Shown here piece by piece: positions 1 to 6,459 of a stretch of DNA of 27,128 bases. This DNA is from a virus: positions 1-27,128 of IMG/VR virus record IMGVR_UViG_3300046507_000058, one strand, 5' to 3'. The notes beneath the pieces were generated by a model that saw only the letters and a list, made by a program, of their open reading frames with translations, was not told the origin of the DNA and did no database searches. Numbering within the stretch: the first letter of the stretch is position 1; each line of letters starts with the position of its first letter. The translations under genes were made by a program, and so were the position numbers.

Positions 1-1
1 C

Positions 2-118
2 GAGTTGCACATTTTGCGCGGGCCTATCACGAAGGGCGGCCAGTGCTACGTGATGATTTCGGAGGTGGAAGATGGAATTGACCGACTGGATGCCCTGCAT
101 AACTCCGCCTGTGCGTGA
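2..118 (+). CDS. 3' end of an unidentified phage gene (partial)
   Basis: An open frame runs from the window edge to a TGA at 116-118, giving the last 38 residues of a protein whose start lies upstream of the window. The visible tail contains YVMISEVEDGIDRLDALH, which reads like real protein, and it overlaps the next gene by 47 bases. I do not recognise the family. Being read from only 38 codons, it could be a chance frame. Confidence 0.4.
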   Translation, partial: ELHILRGPITKGGQCYVMISEVEDGIDRLDALHNSACA

Positions 119-275
119 CGGCTGGTACGACCTGGAGCGCCGGCTGAGCAACGGCAGCGTAATTCAGGCCGCAGAGCGCATGCGTTTCGCTAACGGTGAA
201 TGGGACCGCCATTCGAGCAAATCGGAGATTGGAGTATGGGTAGGGACGGACTACTGGCGCGGGGTAATGAAATGA
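72..275 (+). CDS. Small conserved phage protein of unknown function
   Basis: A 67-residue protein. The start ATG has a strong ribosome site GGAGG at 61-65, about seven bases upstream. Its pattern (an early W-x-P, then PVRDGWYDLERR, then a C-terminal DYWRG) resembles short hypothetical proteins common in temperate phages of Proteobacteria, in which tryptophans and a 'GWYD' core are conserved. No enzyme motif, signal peptide or membrane segment is visible. Its stop overlaps the ATG of the next small frame (ATGA at 272-275), suggesting translational coupling. Function unknown; the family resemblance is from memory only. Confidence 0.7.
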   Translation: MELTDWMPCITPPVRDGWYDLERRLSNGSVIQAAERMRFANGEWDRHSSKSEIGVWVGTDYWRGVMK

Positions 276-394
276 AAGGCTCCGCCCGCATCCCCACTCC
301 CGCCGAGCAGGAACCCGCGGCGGCAAGAAGAAACTCGACGCTAACGCCATCGCGAACGTTCCGATGGACACCAATGAAACAGGAGAAAGCATGA
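272..394 (+). CDS. Possible 40-residue coupled small protein
   Basis: This short frame starts inside an ATGA overlap with the gene before it and ends inside another ATGA overlap (391-394) with the gene after it, so it fills the gap exactly, which favours a real gene. Composition is rich in Pro, Ala, Arg and Thr with no recognisable domain. Against it, from about base 310 the neighbouring frame reads more like protein (KKKLDANAIANVPMDTNE), so the true product may be frameshifted or the frame may be chance. Function unknown. Confidence 0.3.
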   Translation: MKGSARIPTPAEQEPAAARRNSTLTPSRTFRWTPMKQEKA

Positions 395-678
395 AACTAT
401 GCAAAGACTGTAAGCACATGACGATCCCGCAATACTATGGGTTCGGGCAGCCAGAAATGTGCGGTCACCATCTTGCGCCGGTTGACCCTGTCGGCGGGGA
501 AAAGAATGGACCATGCTCACTGATGCGCTCTCCAAACTGTCTTATCCAATCTTGCGGACCTCGCGGGGATTGGTTCGAGCAAGCGCCTCCCAAGCCAGCC
601 AAGACCTCATATGAAGAAGCGGTGGTTCTCGGGCTGATCGAGCCGAAGAAATCATTCTGGCGCCGTCTGTTCGGCTAA
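391..678 (+). CDS. Cys-rich small phage protein, possible zinc-binding
   Basis: Ninety-five residues when started at ATG 391, chosen because AGGAGA at 381-386 sits at good spacing; an in-frame ATG at 364 has no clear ribosome site. The N-terminus has a C-x2-C pair (LCKDCKH, residues 4 and 7), followed by further Cys/His (MCGHH near residue 30, CSLM, NCLIQSCG), arranged like a small zinc-binding fold. The C-terminus is basic and aromatic (KKSFWRRLFG). No catalytic motif is seen. Such Cys-rich proteins are frequent in phage early/middle regions, and the job is unknown. Confidence 0.65.
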   Translation: MKLCKDCKHMTIPQYYGFGQPEMCGHHLAPVDPVGGEKNGPCSLMRSPNCLIQSCGPRGDWFEQAPPKPAKTSYEEAVVLGLIEPKKSFWRRLFG

Positions 679-699
679 CCATCAAATCGGGGAATAAGC

Positions 700-1134
700 A
701 TGGAAACCGACGACACTATCATCGACGAGCAGGCTGACCGCTGGGTATGGTGGTGCCGCACGCGCCATTACTTCGCGCCGGCAGTGAAGTCGAACATCCT
801 CGCACGGCTGCAGCCGAAGCGTGGCCGCGCGTTCGACCCTGATGCATTCCTCGACCGGGAAATGCCGTTCTTCAATATGGCCGTGCATGCCCTGTGCGAG
901 CAATACCTGCACGAAATGGACGCGGCCTGTTTCCTCGCGGTGCACTGGTACGGCGCAAACATCAAGGCAGTCGCGAAAGAACAGCAATGCGCGCGCGGGA
1001 CGATTTATAATCGAGCCAGGCGGTTCGCTCGGCAGGCTCAGTCATTGTCAATCGTCATTCGCAAAGCTCACGAGTCTTTCACGTCGGAGAAGTGTTCAAA
1101 ATTAGTTGAGCAAAATACCGCTACCATAGATTGA
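700..1134 (+). CDS. Putative late-gene regulator, Q-antiterminator-like
   Basis: A 144-residue soluble protein with GGGGA upstream of the ATG. The N-terminal half is aromatic and basic (RWVWWCRTRHYF); the C-terminal half carries a likely helix-turn-helix around residues 88-113 (IKAVAKEQQCARGTIYNRARR). Phage Q-type late regulators and related small DNA-binding proteins have this size and often end with such an element. Position supports the idea: it is the last gene before a promoter, a long non-coding leader and a terminator, after which all packaging and structural genes begin, as in lambda. The assignment is by context and pattern; it could be another HTH regulator. Confidence 0.5.
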   Translation: METDDTIIDEQADRWVWWCRTRHYFAPAVKSNILARLQPKRGRAFDPDAFLDREMPFFNMAVHALCEQYLHEMDAACFLAVHWYGANIKAVAKEQQCARGTIYNRARRFARQAQSLSIVIRKAHESFTSEKCSKLVEQNTATID

Positions 1135-1140
1135 ACACTT
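1090..1140. repeat. Inverted repeat overlapping the late promoter
   Basis: AAGTGTTCAA at 1090-1099 and TTGAACACTT at 1131-1140 are perfect 10-base reverse complements, centres 41 bases apart (about four helical turns). The right arm contains the -35 box of the predicted promoter and the stop codon of the Q-like gene. This is what an operator or regulator-binding pair would look like. Binding by any protein is inferred. Confidence 0.6.
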
Positions 1141-1158
1141 GGCCCTAAAATCTATAGT
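1131..1158 (+). promoter_or_regulatory. Predicted sigma-70-type promoter for the late leader
   Basis: TTGAAC at 1131-1136 (four of six consensus -35 bases) and TATAGT at 1153-1158 (five of six -10 bases) are separated by 16 bases, an acceptable spacing. The expected start of transcription is near 1165. The downstream stretch TTAATAGATAGT is A/T-rich and could contain a -10-like pause element as at lambda pR'. It lies directly after the Q-like gene and before the terminator at 1561-1584. Confidence 0.6.
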
Positions 1159-1383
1159 TAATAGATAGTCTGCAAAGTTGCCTCTAAACCGCCGATAGTA
1201 CTTAGGCATCGCCCACCTCTGCGGCACAACGGGCGACTTTCACGCATGGTGATTGGGCCGAGTTGCAAAAGACATCGGGTAGCTGCGCAAGGGCGGAGGC
1301 CCAACCAGTCCGGTGGATCAGTCGCCAGTCGTGAGAGTGAATGCGAAAGCGTTACTGATGATGCCGGATCTCTCCAGTTGGCA

Positions 1384-1455
1384 CCAGCGCCGGCCACTCT
1401 CAACACATTGCGCAAGCGCGCTACTGGTAATGCCGGTTCGACTCCGGCTCGCTGG
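1384..1455 (+). ncRNA. tRNA-like element, non-canonical or degenerate
   Basis: CCAGCG (1384-1389) pairs with CGCTGG (1450-1455) over a 72-base span, the length of a tRNA, and the T-arm GCCGG-TTCGACT-CCGGC (1432-1448) sits one base from the 3' strand, as in a real tRNA. However, the D-arm and anticodon arm cannot be drawn in standard form and there is no encoded CCA. Best read as a tRNA pseudogene or tRNA mimic, not a working tRNA. Confidence 0.35.
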
Positions 1456-1475
1456 CCGAGGTTCGGTAAGGAAAA

Positions 1476-1492
1476 GCGGGTTCGACTCCCGC
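1476..1492 (+). ncRNA. Second perfect T-arm-like hairpin
   Basis: GCGGG (1476-1480), loop TTCGACT, CCCGC (1488-1492) matches the T-arm consensus exactly and has the same loop as the one 44 bases upstream. The bases after it run into a palindrome, GCACATGTGC (1491-1500). There is not enough room between the two arms for a full second tRNA, so this is a duplicated fragment or part of a larger structured RNA. Confidence 0.35.
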
Positions 1493-1560
1493 ACATGTGC
1501 CGGGGCAGGTATCAGGCTGTGTAGCCGATGGTTCGGCGGGCCACAAGCAGCACCACACAC

Positions 1561-1584
1561 AACCGCCTTCGGGCGGTTTTTTCG
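1561..1584 (+). terminator. Strong intrinsic terminator ahead of the late genes
   Basis: AACCGCC (1561-1567), UUCG tetraloop (1568-1571), GGCGGTT (1572-1578) and a run of six T (1577-1582) form a textbook terminator. It separates the leader from the packaging genes, so late expression would need read-through, consistent with a Q-like antiterminator. Confidence 0.85.
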
Positions 1585-1599
1585 TTTCTGGAGCCCGAA

Positions 1600-1809
1600 A
1601 TGCCTCTCGACAAATCCGGCAGCAAAGCATCGGTCGGCAAGAACATCAAGACCGAGATGGCGGCTGGCAAACCTCAGAAGCAGGCAGTCGCCATTGCGAT
1701 GAGCACGAAAGACCGCGCAAAGATGCCTGAGCGTGGACAACGCACCGCGAAGAGCAAGGCACGCGATCCGAAGAAGACGGGTGAGCGCCTGGCTAAGTGG
1801 ATGGCTTAG
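1600..1809 (+). CDS. Small basic phage protein of unknown function
   Basis: Sixty-nine residues from ATG 1600, preceded by CTGGAG. It is highly basic and Lys/Ala-rich, with the conserved-looking stretch GSKASVGKNIKTEM followed by GKPQKQAVAIAM, a pattern I have seen in short proteins of many phages and plasmids, often next to the terminase genes. No enzyme signature. A nucleic-acid-binding role is plausible from its charge but not shown. It is the first gene after the leader terminator. Upstream in-frame starts would run into the terminator hairpin and are not preferred. Confidence 0.75.
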   Translation: MPLDKSGSKASVGKNIKTEMAAGKPQKQAVAIAMSTKDRAKMPERGQRTAKSKARDPKKTGERLAKWMA

Positions 1810-1832
1810 TCCAAAGTAGACAAAAGTAGATC

Positions 1833-2099
1833 ATGGCAGTGGGCAAAAAGACAGGTGGCCGGCAGAAGGGAACGCCGAACAAACTCACCCAGGATGCACG
1901 CGCGGCGATCGAACAGGTAGCAGAGGGGCTGGGTGGCGCGCAGGGTATGCTGGCTTGGGCTCAGTCCGACAAGGTCAATGAGCGCATCTTCTGGTCAACG
2001 ATCTACCCGCGGGTCCTACCGAAAGAAGTGAAGGCTGAGCATTCGGGCGATGTTGGTCTGATCGTGAAGATCGTTCGCCACGGCGACGAAGATGCCTGA
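1833..2099 (+). CDS. terS: Terminase small subunit-like protein
   Basis: An 88-residue protein with the N-terminal signature GGRQKGTPNK, typical of small terminase-type DNA-binding proteins, followed by a helical segment. Small subunits recognise the packaging site and hand DNA to the large subunit. Eight bases of overlap with the large terminase gene support the pairing. It is short for a complete small terminase (often 130-180 residues), so it may be a minimal version or a related protein with the same motif. Start context is weak, with no clear Shine-Dalgarno. Confidence 0.65.
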   Translation: MAVGKKTGGRQKGTPNKLTQDARAAIEQVAEGLGGAQGMLAWAQSDKVNERIFWSTIYPRVLPKEVKAEHSGDVGLIVKIVRHGDEDA

Positions 2100-3528
2100 G
2101 ATTCTTATCCCGGCGCACGGGTGGCAGCCTAGAAAGCACCAGCGCCGCATCTGGTCGTATCTGGAGAATGGCGGCCGGTACGCTTACCAGATTGCACACC
2201 GTCGCTGGGGTAAGGATGACGTAGCACTGCGCTGGACGTCGGTGGCGGCATTCCAGAAGGTCGGCAGCTACTGGCACCTGTTGCCGGAAGCAGCGCACGC
2301 TCGCAAGGCTATCTGGAGCGCGATTAACCCCCATACAGGTATGCGCCGTATCGATGAGGCATTTCCGCTTGCGTTGCGTAAGACGACGCGCGAGCAGGAA
2401 ATGTTCATTGAGTTCGTCAATGGCTCGACATGGCAGGTGGGCGGCAGTGACCGGTACAACACGCTGGTTGGCTCTTCACCGGCCGGTGTGATCTTCTCAG
2501 AATGGGCGTTGGCTAACCCGGCGGCATGGGCATATGTCCGTCCGATCCTGCTGGAAAACGGTGGATGGGCGACATTCATCACGACGCCCCGCGGTCACAA
2601 CCACGCAGAGAGGATGCTGAAAGCGGCTCGCAACATGCCTGGAGCTTTTGCCGATGTATCGACGGTCAACGAAACGGGCATTTTCACACCTGAGGCGCTT
2701 GAGCAGGAAAGGCAGTCGCTGATTGCTGAATACGGGCCTGACTTCGGCCAGTCGATATTCGATCAGGAATACATGTGCAGCTTCGAGGCAGCCGTTCTCG
2801 GGGCTTACTACACCGCCTGGATAGCGCAGGTACGTGCCGAGAAGCGCGTCACTGATGTCCCCGTAGACACGACGCTGCCGGTCCATTTCGCATTTGACAT
2901 CGGCCGCACGGATGACACGAGCATCTGGGCGTTTCAGGTGCCATGGAAGGCTGTTCATGTGTGCGGGTTCCATTCGAGCAACGGTCAGGACGTGGCGTTT
3001 TACCTTGACTACCTGTGGACGTACCTGAAAGAGCGTGGCGCGAAGCTCGGAAAGCTGTATCTGCCCCACGACGCGAAGGCCAAGACGCTCGCCAGCATGG
3101 GTAAGAGCGTTCAGGAGCAGTTCGTGGACGGCGTCGAGAAGGACGGCACGAAGTTCCCTGGAGTTGGTTGGGGGCATGTAGAGATCGTGCCTTCGCTGAG
3201 CGTTCAGGACGGGATTCAGGCGGTTCGTACCATGTTCCCGCGCGTGTGGTTCGACAAGTCGTGCGATGACGACAAGCAGGGCTTCAGCGGTCTAGATGCG
3301 CTGACGCAATATCGCCGTGAATACGACGAAGCGCACAAGGTATTCAGGGAAAAGCCGCTTCACGACTGGTGTTCCAACCCGGCTGACGCGTTCCGCATGC
3401 TGGCTGTCGCATACCAGGCAGAAAAGGTCGCAGCGCCTGCGCCGCCGCCGCCGAAGTACCCAACCGACATGACCATCGATCAATTGATCGCCCGACAGCG
3501 CTCCAAGCGCATCGCAGAGGAAGCCTGA
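2092..3528 (+). CDS. terL: Terminase large subunit (packaging ATPase/nuclease)
   Basis: A 478-residue protein with two expected domains. ATPase: a variant Walker A at residues 36-43 (HRRWGKDD, Lys41), Walker B at 132-138 (GVIFSEW, acidic Glu137), and a TTPRG coupling motif at 164-168. RNase H-like nuclease: Asp269 (FAFDIG), Asp327 (LPHDAKAK) and Asp432 (PADAFR) are candidate metal ligands. It drives ATP-dependent DNA translocation into the prohead and cuts concatemers. Length is normal for the family. It ends in a Pro-rich linker and basic tail. The start overlaps the small subunit by eight bases, indicating coupled translation. Confidence 0.93.
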   Translation: MPEILIPAHGWQPRKHQRRIWSYLENGGRYAYQIAHRRWGKDDVALRWTSVAAFQKVGSYWHLLPEAAHARKAIWSAINPHTGMRRIDEAFPLALRKTTREQEMFIEFVNGSTWQVGGSDRYNTLVGSSPAGVIFSEWALANPAAWAYVRPILLENGGWATFITTPRGHNHAERMLKAARNMPGAFADVSTVNETGIFTPEALEQERQSLIAEYGPDFGQSIFDQEYMCSFEAAVLGAYYTAWIAQVRAEKRVTDVPVDTTLPVHFAFDIGRTDDTSIWAFQVPWKAVHVCGFHSSNGQDVAFYLDYLWTYLKERGAKLGKLYLPHDAKAKTLASMGKSVQEQFVDGVEKDGTKFPGVGWGHVEIVPSLSVQDGIQAVRTMFPRVWFDKSCDDDKQGFSGLDALTQYRREYDEAHKVFREKPLHDWCSNPADAFRMLAVAYQAEKVAAPAPPPPKYPTDMTIDQLIARQRSKRIAEEA

Positions 3529-3529
3529 C

Positions 3530-3766
3530 ATGCAAACCGGCCCGTTTAGCACTTACAGCAGCGCCAAGGCGATCACGACCAGTGACACCACGCCGCAGAC
3601 CTACCGCGCGATCTACGTCGGTGGCGCCGGCAATGTTGCTGTCACGACTGAAGGTGGAGATGTGGTGACATTCACCGCGCCCCCGGTCGGCACGATCATC
3701 CCTGTGTCTACCAGGCTCGTCATGGCTACCAACACGACTGCAACGCTTCTGGTGGGGCTCGCCTAA
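3530..3766 (+). CDS. Small phage structural-region protein, unknown
   Basis: A 78-residue protein rich in Thr, Val, Ala and Gly, beta-strand-like throughout (YRAIYVGGAGNVAVTTEGGD, then TFTAPPVGTIIPV). Similar short proteins with an 'IYVGGAGNVAV' core are common in head gene clusters of podoviruses and siphoviruses. They may be small decoration or capping proteins, but no function is established to my knowledge. It begins two bases after the terL stop and ends where the portal gene begins, so it belongs to the head operon. Confidence 0.75.
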   Translation: MQTGPFSTYSSAKAITTSDTTPQTYRAIYVGGAGNVAVTTEGGDVVTFTAPPVGTIIPVSTRLVMATNTTATLLVGLA

Positions 3767-6016
3767 ATGGCTGACATCGACAGCACGGCGATTACCAGCG
3801 TCGATAGCGCCAAGGATTTCGGGCGCGGTCCGCAGGCCGAATATCGCCGCTGGATGGTCGAGCTATCTCTCGCCAAGAAGCGCATGAAGGACTGGCGCGA
3901 GAAATGCAAGAAGCTGTGGGATCTGTATCACGGCACGAGCACGAGCCGGAAAAAGAACAGCTATAACGCACTGTATGCGAATACAGAGATTCTGGCGCCG
4001 AGCATTTACAACACGCTGCCGACGCCTGATACGCGCCGTCGATTTGCCCAGAATGATCCGCTTGGCAAGGCTGTGTCTGAGGTCATCAATCGCTCTCTGA
4101 CGTTCAACGCTGAGACGACAGGCTTCGATACCGAGATCCGCATGGATGTGCTGGACATGCTGATTATCGGCCGCGGTCTGTCTCGCGTGCGCTATATCCC
4201 TGATCTGGTGCAGGTTGGTGACGTCGATCAGACTGGCATCGAGGACGAAGAGACCAACCTTGAGCATGAGCCGCAGGAAGGCGAGCAGAACGAGGAACTG
4301 GCATGGGAAACGGCGCCCATCGAGCACGTCAAGTGGGACAAGTATCTGTGCGGCCCTGGCCGATCGTTCAAGGAAATTCCATGGTGGGCGTTCGAGCACG
4401 ATCTGACACGCGACGAGCTGGTCAAGCGCTTTGGCGAGCAGATCGGCAATGCCATCGAACTGAATGGCGGCCCGGACGATCCTGAAGCACAGCGCATTAG
4501 CGACGACTCCACGAGCGCGCTATTCAAAAGCGCCAAGGTATGGGAAATCTGGGACGGCGACTCGCGCACGGTGATCTGGTTTTGCGAAGGCTATCTGCAT
4601 GGCCCGCTCAAGGTCGAAAAAGACCCGCTTTCGCTTGAGCGCTTCTTCCCGATCGTGGACCCCCTGAGAGCGATCGACGATTCGGACACATTCGAGCCCG
4701 TTCCGCTCTATGAACAGTACAGGGAACAGGCTGAAGAACTGGACCGCATCTCGACGCGCATCAACAAGCTGATTACGGCGCTCAAGGCACGTGCGATCTA
4801 TGATCCAGGCCTCGGTACGCAGGTCGCTGAACTGTTCCGCGGCGAGGACAACGACCTTATCCCGGCTGATAGCTCGATTCGCCAGCTTTACGAGGCCGGC
4901 GGCATTGAGAAAGCGATCTGGTTCGCGCCTATCGACAGGATTATTCAGGTCGTCGAGACGCTTTACAAACAGCGAGAGGAATGCAAGCAAGTCATTTATG
5001 AGCTGACGGGCATCGCTGACATCATGCGGGGCTCGACGGACGCGCAGGAAACGAAGGGCGCGCAGGATCTGAAGGTGGCGTTCGGGATGACGCGCCTGTC
5101 CCGGATGCAGCGCTCCGTGCAGCGCTATATCCGAGATCTGTTTTCGCTTCAGGCTGAGGTGATGTGCGAGCGCTTCTCGATCGAGACGCTAAAGCAGATG
5201 ACGCAGGTTCAGTTACCGACTGATGCGCAGGTCATGCCGCAGCGTCACCAGATGATGCAGGCGGCCATCATTGCAAAAGTGCAGGGCCAGCAGGTCCAGC
5301 CGTTGCCACCCAAGCCGATCACCTGGGAAGATGCGAAAAAGGCCATGGAGGACGATGCGCAGCGCACTTTCCGCGTTGACATTGAGACCGATTCGACGAT
5401 TGCGGCCGCCCAGCAGGAGAACGCACAGGATCTTGCTACGGTGATGACGGCTATCGTCACGCTGGTCAAGGAAGTTGGGCCGATGGTGCAAATGGGCGTC
5501 CTTCCGTTCCCTGCATTCAAGGAATTGCTGGCTATGACGGCCCGTAAATTCCGCATGGGATCGAGCGTTGAGGATGCAATCGACCAGATGCAGCCGCCAC
5601 CGCCGCCTAAGCCTGATCCCAAGGCAACGATGCCGCTACAGGTCGAGCAGATGCGCCAGCAGGGCAAGCAGCAGGAGATCGCCGCTGAGGTTCAGGCAGA
5701 GCGCGAAAAGGCCCAGATACAGGCGCAGACAGCGTATGCAGAGCAGCATGCCCAGGCATTGCAGGCACAGCAGGAAAACGCCCTTGAAGCTCAGCGCAAC
5801 CAGTTGCAGGCCCAGAACGAGGCCGCGCTGGAGCGCATGCGCATGCAGAACGACGCAATGCTTGAGCGCATGAAGTCGGAAATGCAGGGACAGGTTCAGT
5901 TGATTCTGCAGGCGATGAAAGGACAGACAGCGCTGGAAGTCGCAGAAATCACCACGGGCGCGCAACTTGAAGCGGCGCAGATCAGCGCGGCGCGCGCAGG
6001 ATCGGAGGCCGAGTAA
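3767..6016 (+). CDS. Portal protein
   Basis: A 749-residue protein placed between terminase and scaffold, the canonical portal site, and close in length to P22 portal. The core shows the expected pattern of a portal of this group (RRWMVELSLAKKRMKDWREK near the start, KWDKYLCGPGRSFKEIPWWAFEH, YELTGIADIMRGSTDAQETKG), with an acidic insertion at about residues 160-180. After a Pro run near residue 610 the C-terminus is a long Gln/Glu/Ala-rich coiled coil, like the barrel of P22-type portals. It forms the ring at one capsid vertex and docks the terminase. Its stop overlaps the next start (TAATG). Confidence 0.88.
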   Translation: MADIDSTAITSVDSAKDFGRGPQAEYRRWMVELSLAKKRMKDWREKCKKLWDLYHGTSTSRKKNSYNALYANTEILAPSIYNTLPTPDTRRRFAQNDPLGKAVSEVINRSLTFNAETTGFDTEIRMDVLDMLIIGRGLSRVRYIPDLVQVGDVDQTGIEDEETNLEHEPQEGEQNEELAWETAPIEHVKWDKYLCGPGRSFKEIPWWAFEHDLTRDELVKRFGEQIGNAIELNGGPDDPEAQRISDDSTSALFKSAKVWEIWDGDSRTVIWFCEGYLHGPLKVEKDPLSLERFFPIVDPLRAIDDSDTFEPVPLYEQYREQAEELDRISTRINKLITALKARAIYDPGLGTQVAELFRGEDNDLIPADSSIRQLYEAGGIEKAIWFAPIDRIIQVVETLYKQREECKQVIYELTGIADIMRGSTDAQETKGAQDLKVAFGMTRLSRMQRSVQRYIRDLFSLQAEVMCERFSIETLKQMTQVQLPTDAQVMPQRHQMMQAAIIAKVQGQQVQPLPPKPITWEDAKKAMEDDAQRTFRVDIETDSTIAAAQQENAQDLATVMTAIVTLVKEVGPMVQMGVLPFPAFKELLAMTARKFRMGSSVEDAIDQMQPPPPPKPDPKATMPLQVEQMRQQGKQQEIAAEVQAEREKAQIQAQTAYAEQHAQALQAQQENALEAQRNQLQAQNEAALERMRMQNDAMLERMKSEMQGQVQLILQAMKGQTALEVAEITTGAQLEAAQISAARAGSEAE

Positions 6017-6396
6017 TGCCGATGTACACGACACGCTGCGGCCAATGCGGTCGCAGACAGACCATTTTCCGCCACGTTTCGACTCGCGATGCAGAGTTGC
6101 CGGTTTGCCATGGCGCGGCCATGCAACGGGTTATTGAAGCGCCGGCCGTCCATGCCGATCTGCCTGGCTATCAGTCGCCGATCGATGGCAAATGGGTGGA
6201 AGGACGTCGTGCCCGCACAGAGGATCTGAAGCGTTCGAATTGCCGTCCGTGGGAAGGCATGGAAACCGAGCGCAAGGAGGCCGTCAAGCGCGCTGAGGAA
6301 GCCGACCGGAAGTTCGAAACGCAGATCGAGCGCGGCATTGCCGAGACATTCAACAACATGAGCGCCGAGAAACAACGCGCGCTTGAGACGCTATGA
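6016..6396 (+). CDS. Small zinc-ribbon-like protein with helical tail
   Basis: A 126-residue protein. Residues 4-12 (YTTRCGQCG) form the first half of a FmdB-type zinc ribbon, with Cys8 and Cys11; the second knuckle is degenerate, with Cys31-His32 instead of C-x2-C. The rest is a charged helix (residues 65-126) including ERKEAVKRAEEADRKFE. Similar proteins sit between portal and scaffold in several podoviruses, with no known role. It is translationally coupled to the portal gene and followed by a terminator. Confidence 0.72.
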   Translation: MPMYTTRCGQCGRRQTIFRHVSTRDAELPVCHGAAMQRVIEAPAVHADLPGYQSPIDGKWVEGRRARTEDLKRSNCRPWEGMETERKEAVKRAEEADRKFETQIERGIAETFNNMSAEKQRALETL

Positions 6397-6417
6397 CGTC
6401 TGCGCAGAAAACAACAC

Positions 6418-6441
6418 AAGCCGCCTTGAGCGGCTTTTTTT
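6418..6441 (+). terminator. Intrinsic terminator after the portal block
   Basis: AAGCCGC (6418-6424), loop CTTGA, GCGGCTT (6430-6436), followed by T to 6441. A seven-pair GC-rich stem plus a T tract. It lies in the 63-base gap before the scaffold gene and would split portal from scaffold/capsid expression unless read through. Confidence 0.85.
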
Positions 6442-6459
6442 ACGCCCAAGGAGCCTGAA

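Larger units (their letters stand above)
1135..1599 (+). other. Non-coding late leader with extensive secondary structure
   Basis: I see no convincing gene in these 465 bases. It folds into several stems: GGCGACT 1232-1238 with AGTCGCC 1320-1326, enclosing TCAC/GTGA (1240-1243/1249-1252) and TTGGGCC/GGCCCAA (1253-1259/1298-1304); TGAGAGTG 1332-1339 with CACTCTCA 1395-1402, enclosing a GAAA-capped hairpin at 1340-1353 and GCCGG/CCGGC (1363-1367/1390-1394); then two T-arm-like hairpins. It probably forms the untranslated start of the late transcript. Whether it is a functional RNA, a remnant of tRNA genes or both is open. Confidence 0.55.

Noticed and set aside
1384-1500. One or two working tRNA genes
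   Set aside because: T-arms are perfect, but D-arm and anticodon arm cannot be drawn and the two T-arms are only 44 bases apart.
1246-1740. Several open frames on both strands across the leader (such as 1313-1702 and 1318-1740)
   Set aside because: They cross the terminator at 1561-1584 and the hairpins, have no ribosome sites, and read as Arg/Ser/Pro-rich shadow sequences.
2497-3177. A 226-codon minus-strand frame within the terminase gene
   Set aside because: Shadow of terL, whose motifs are intact on the plus strand.
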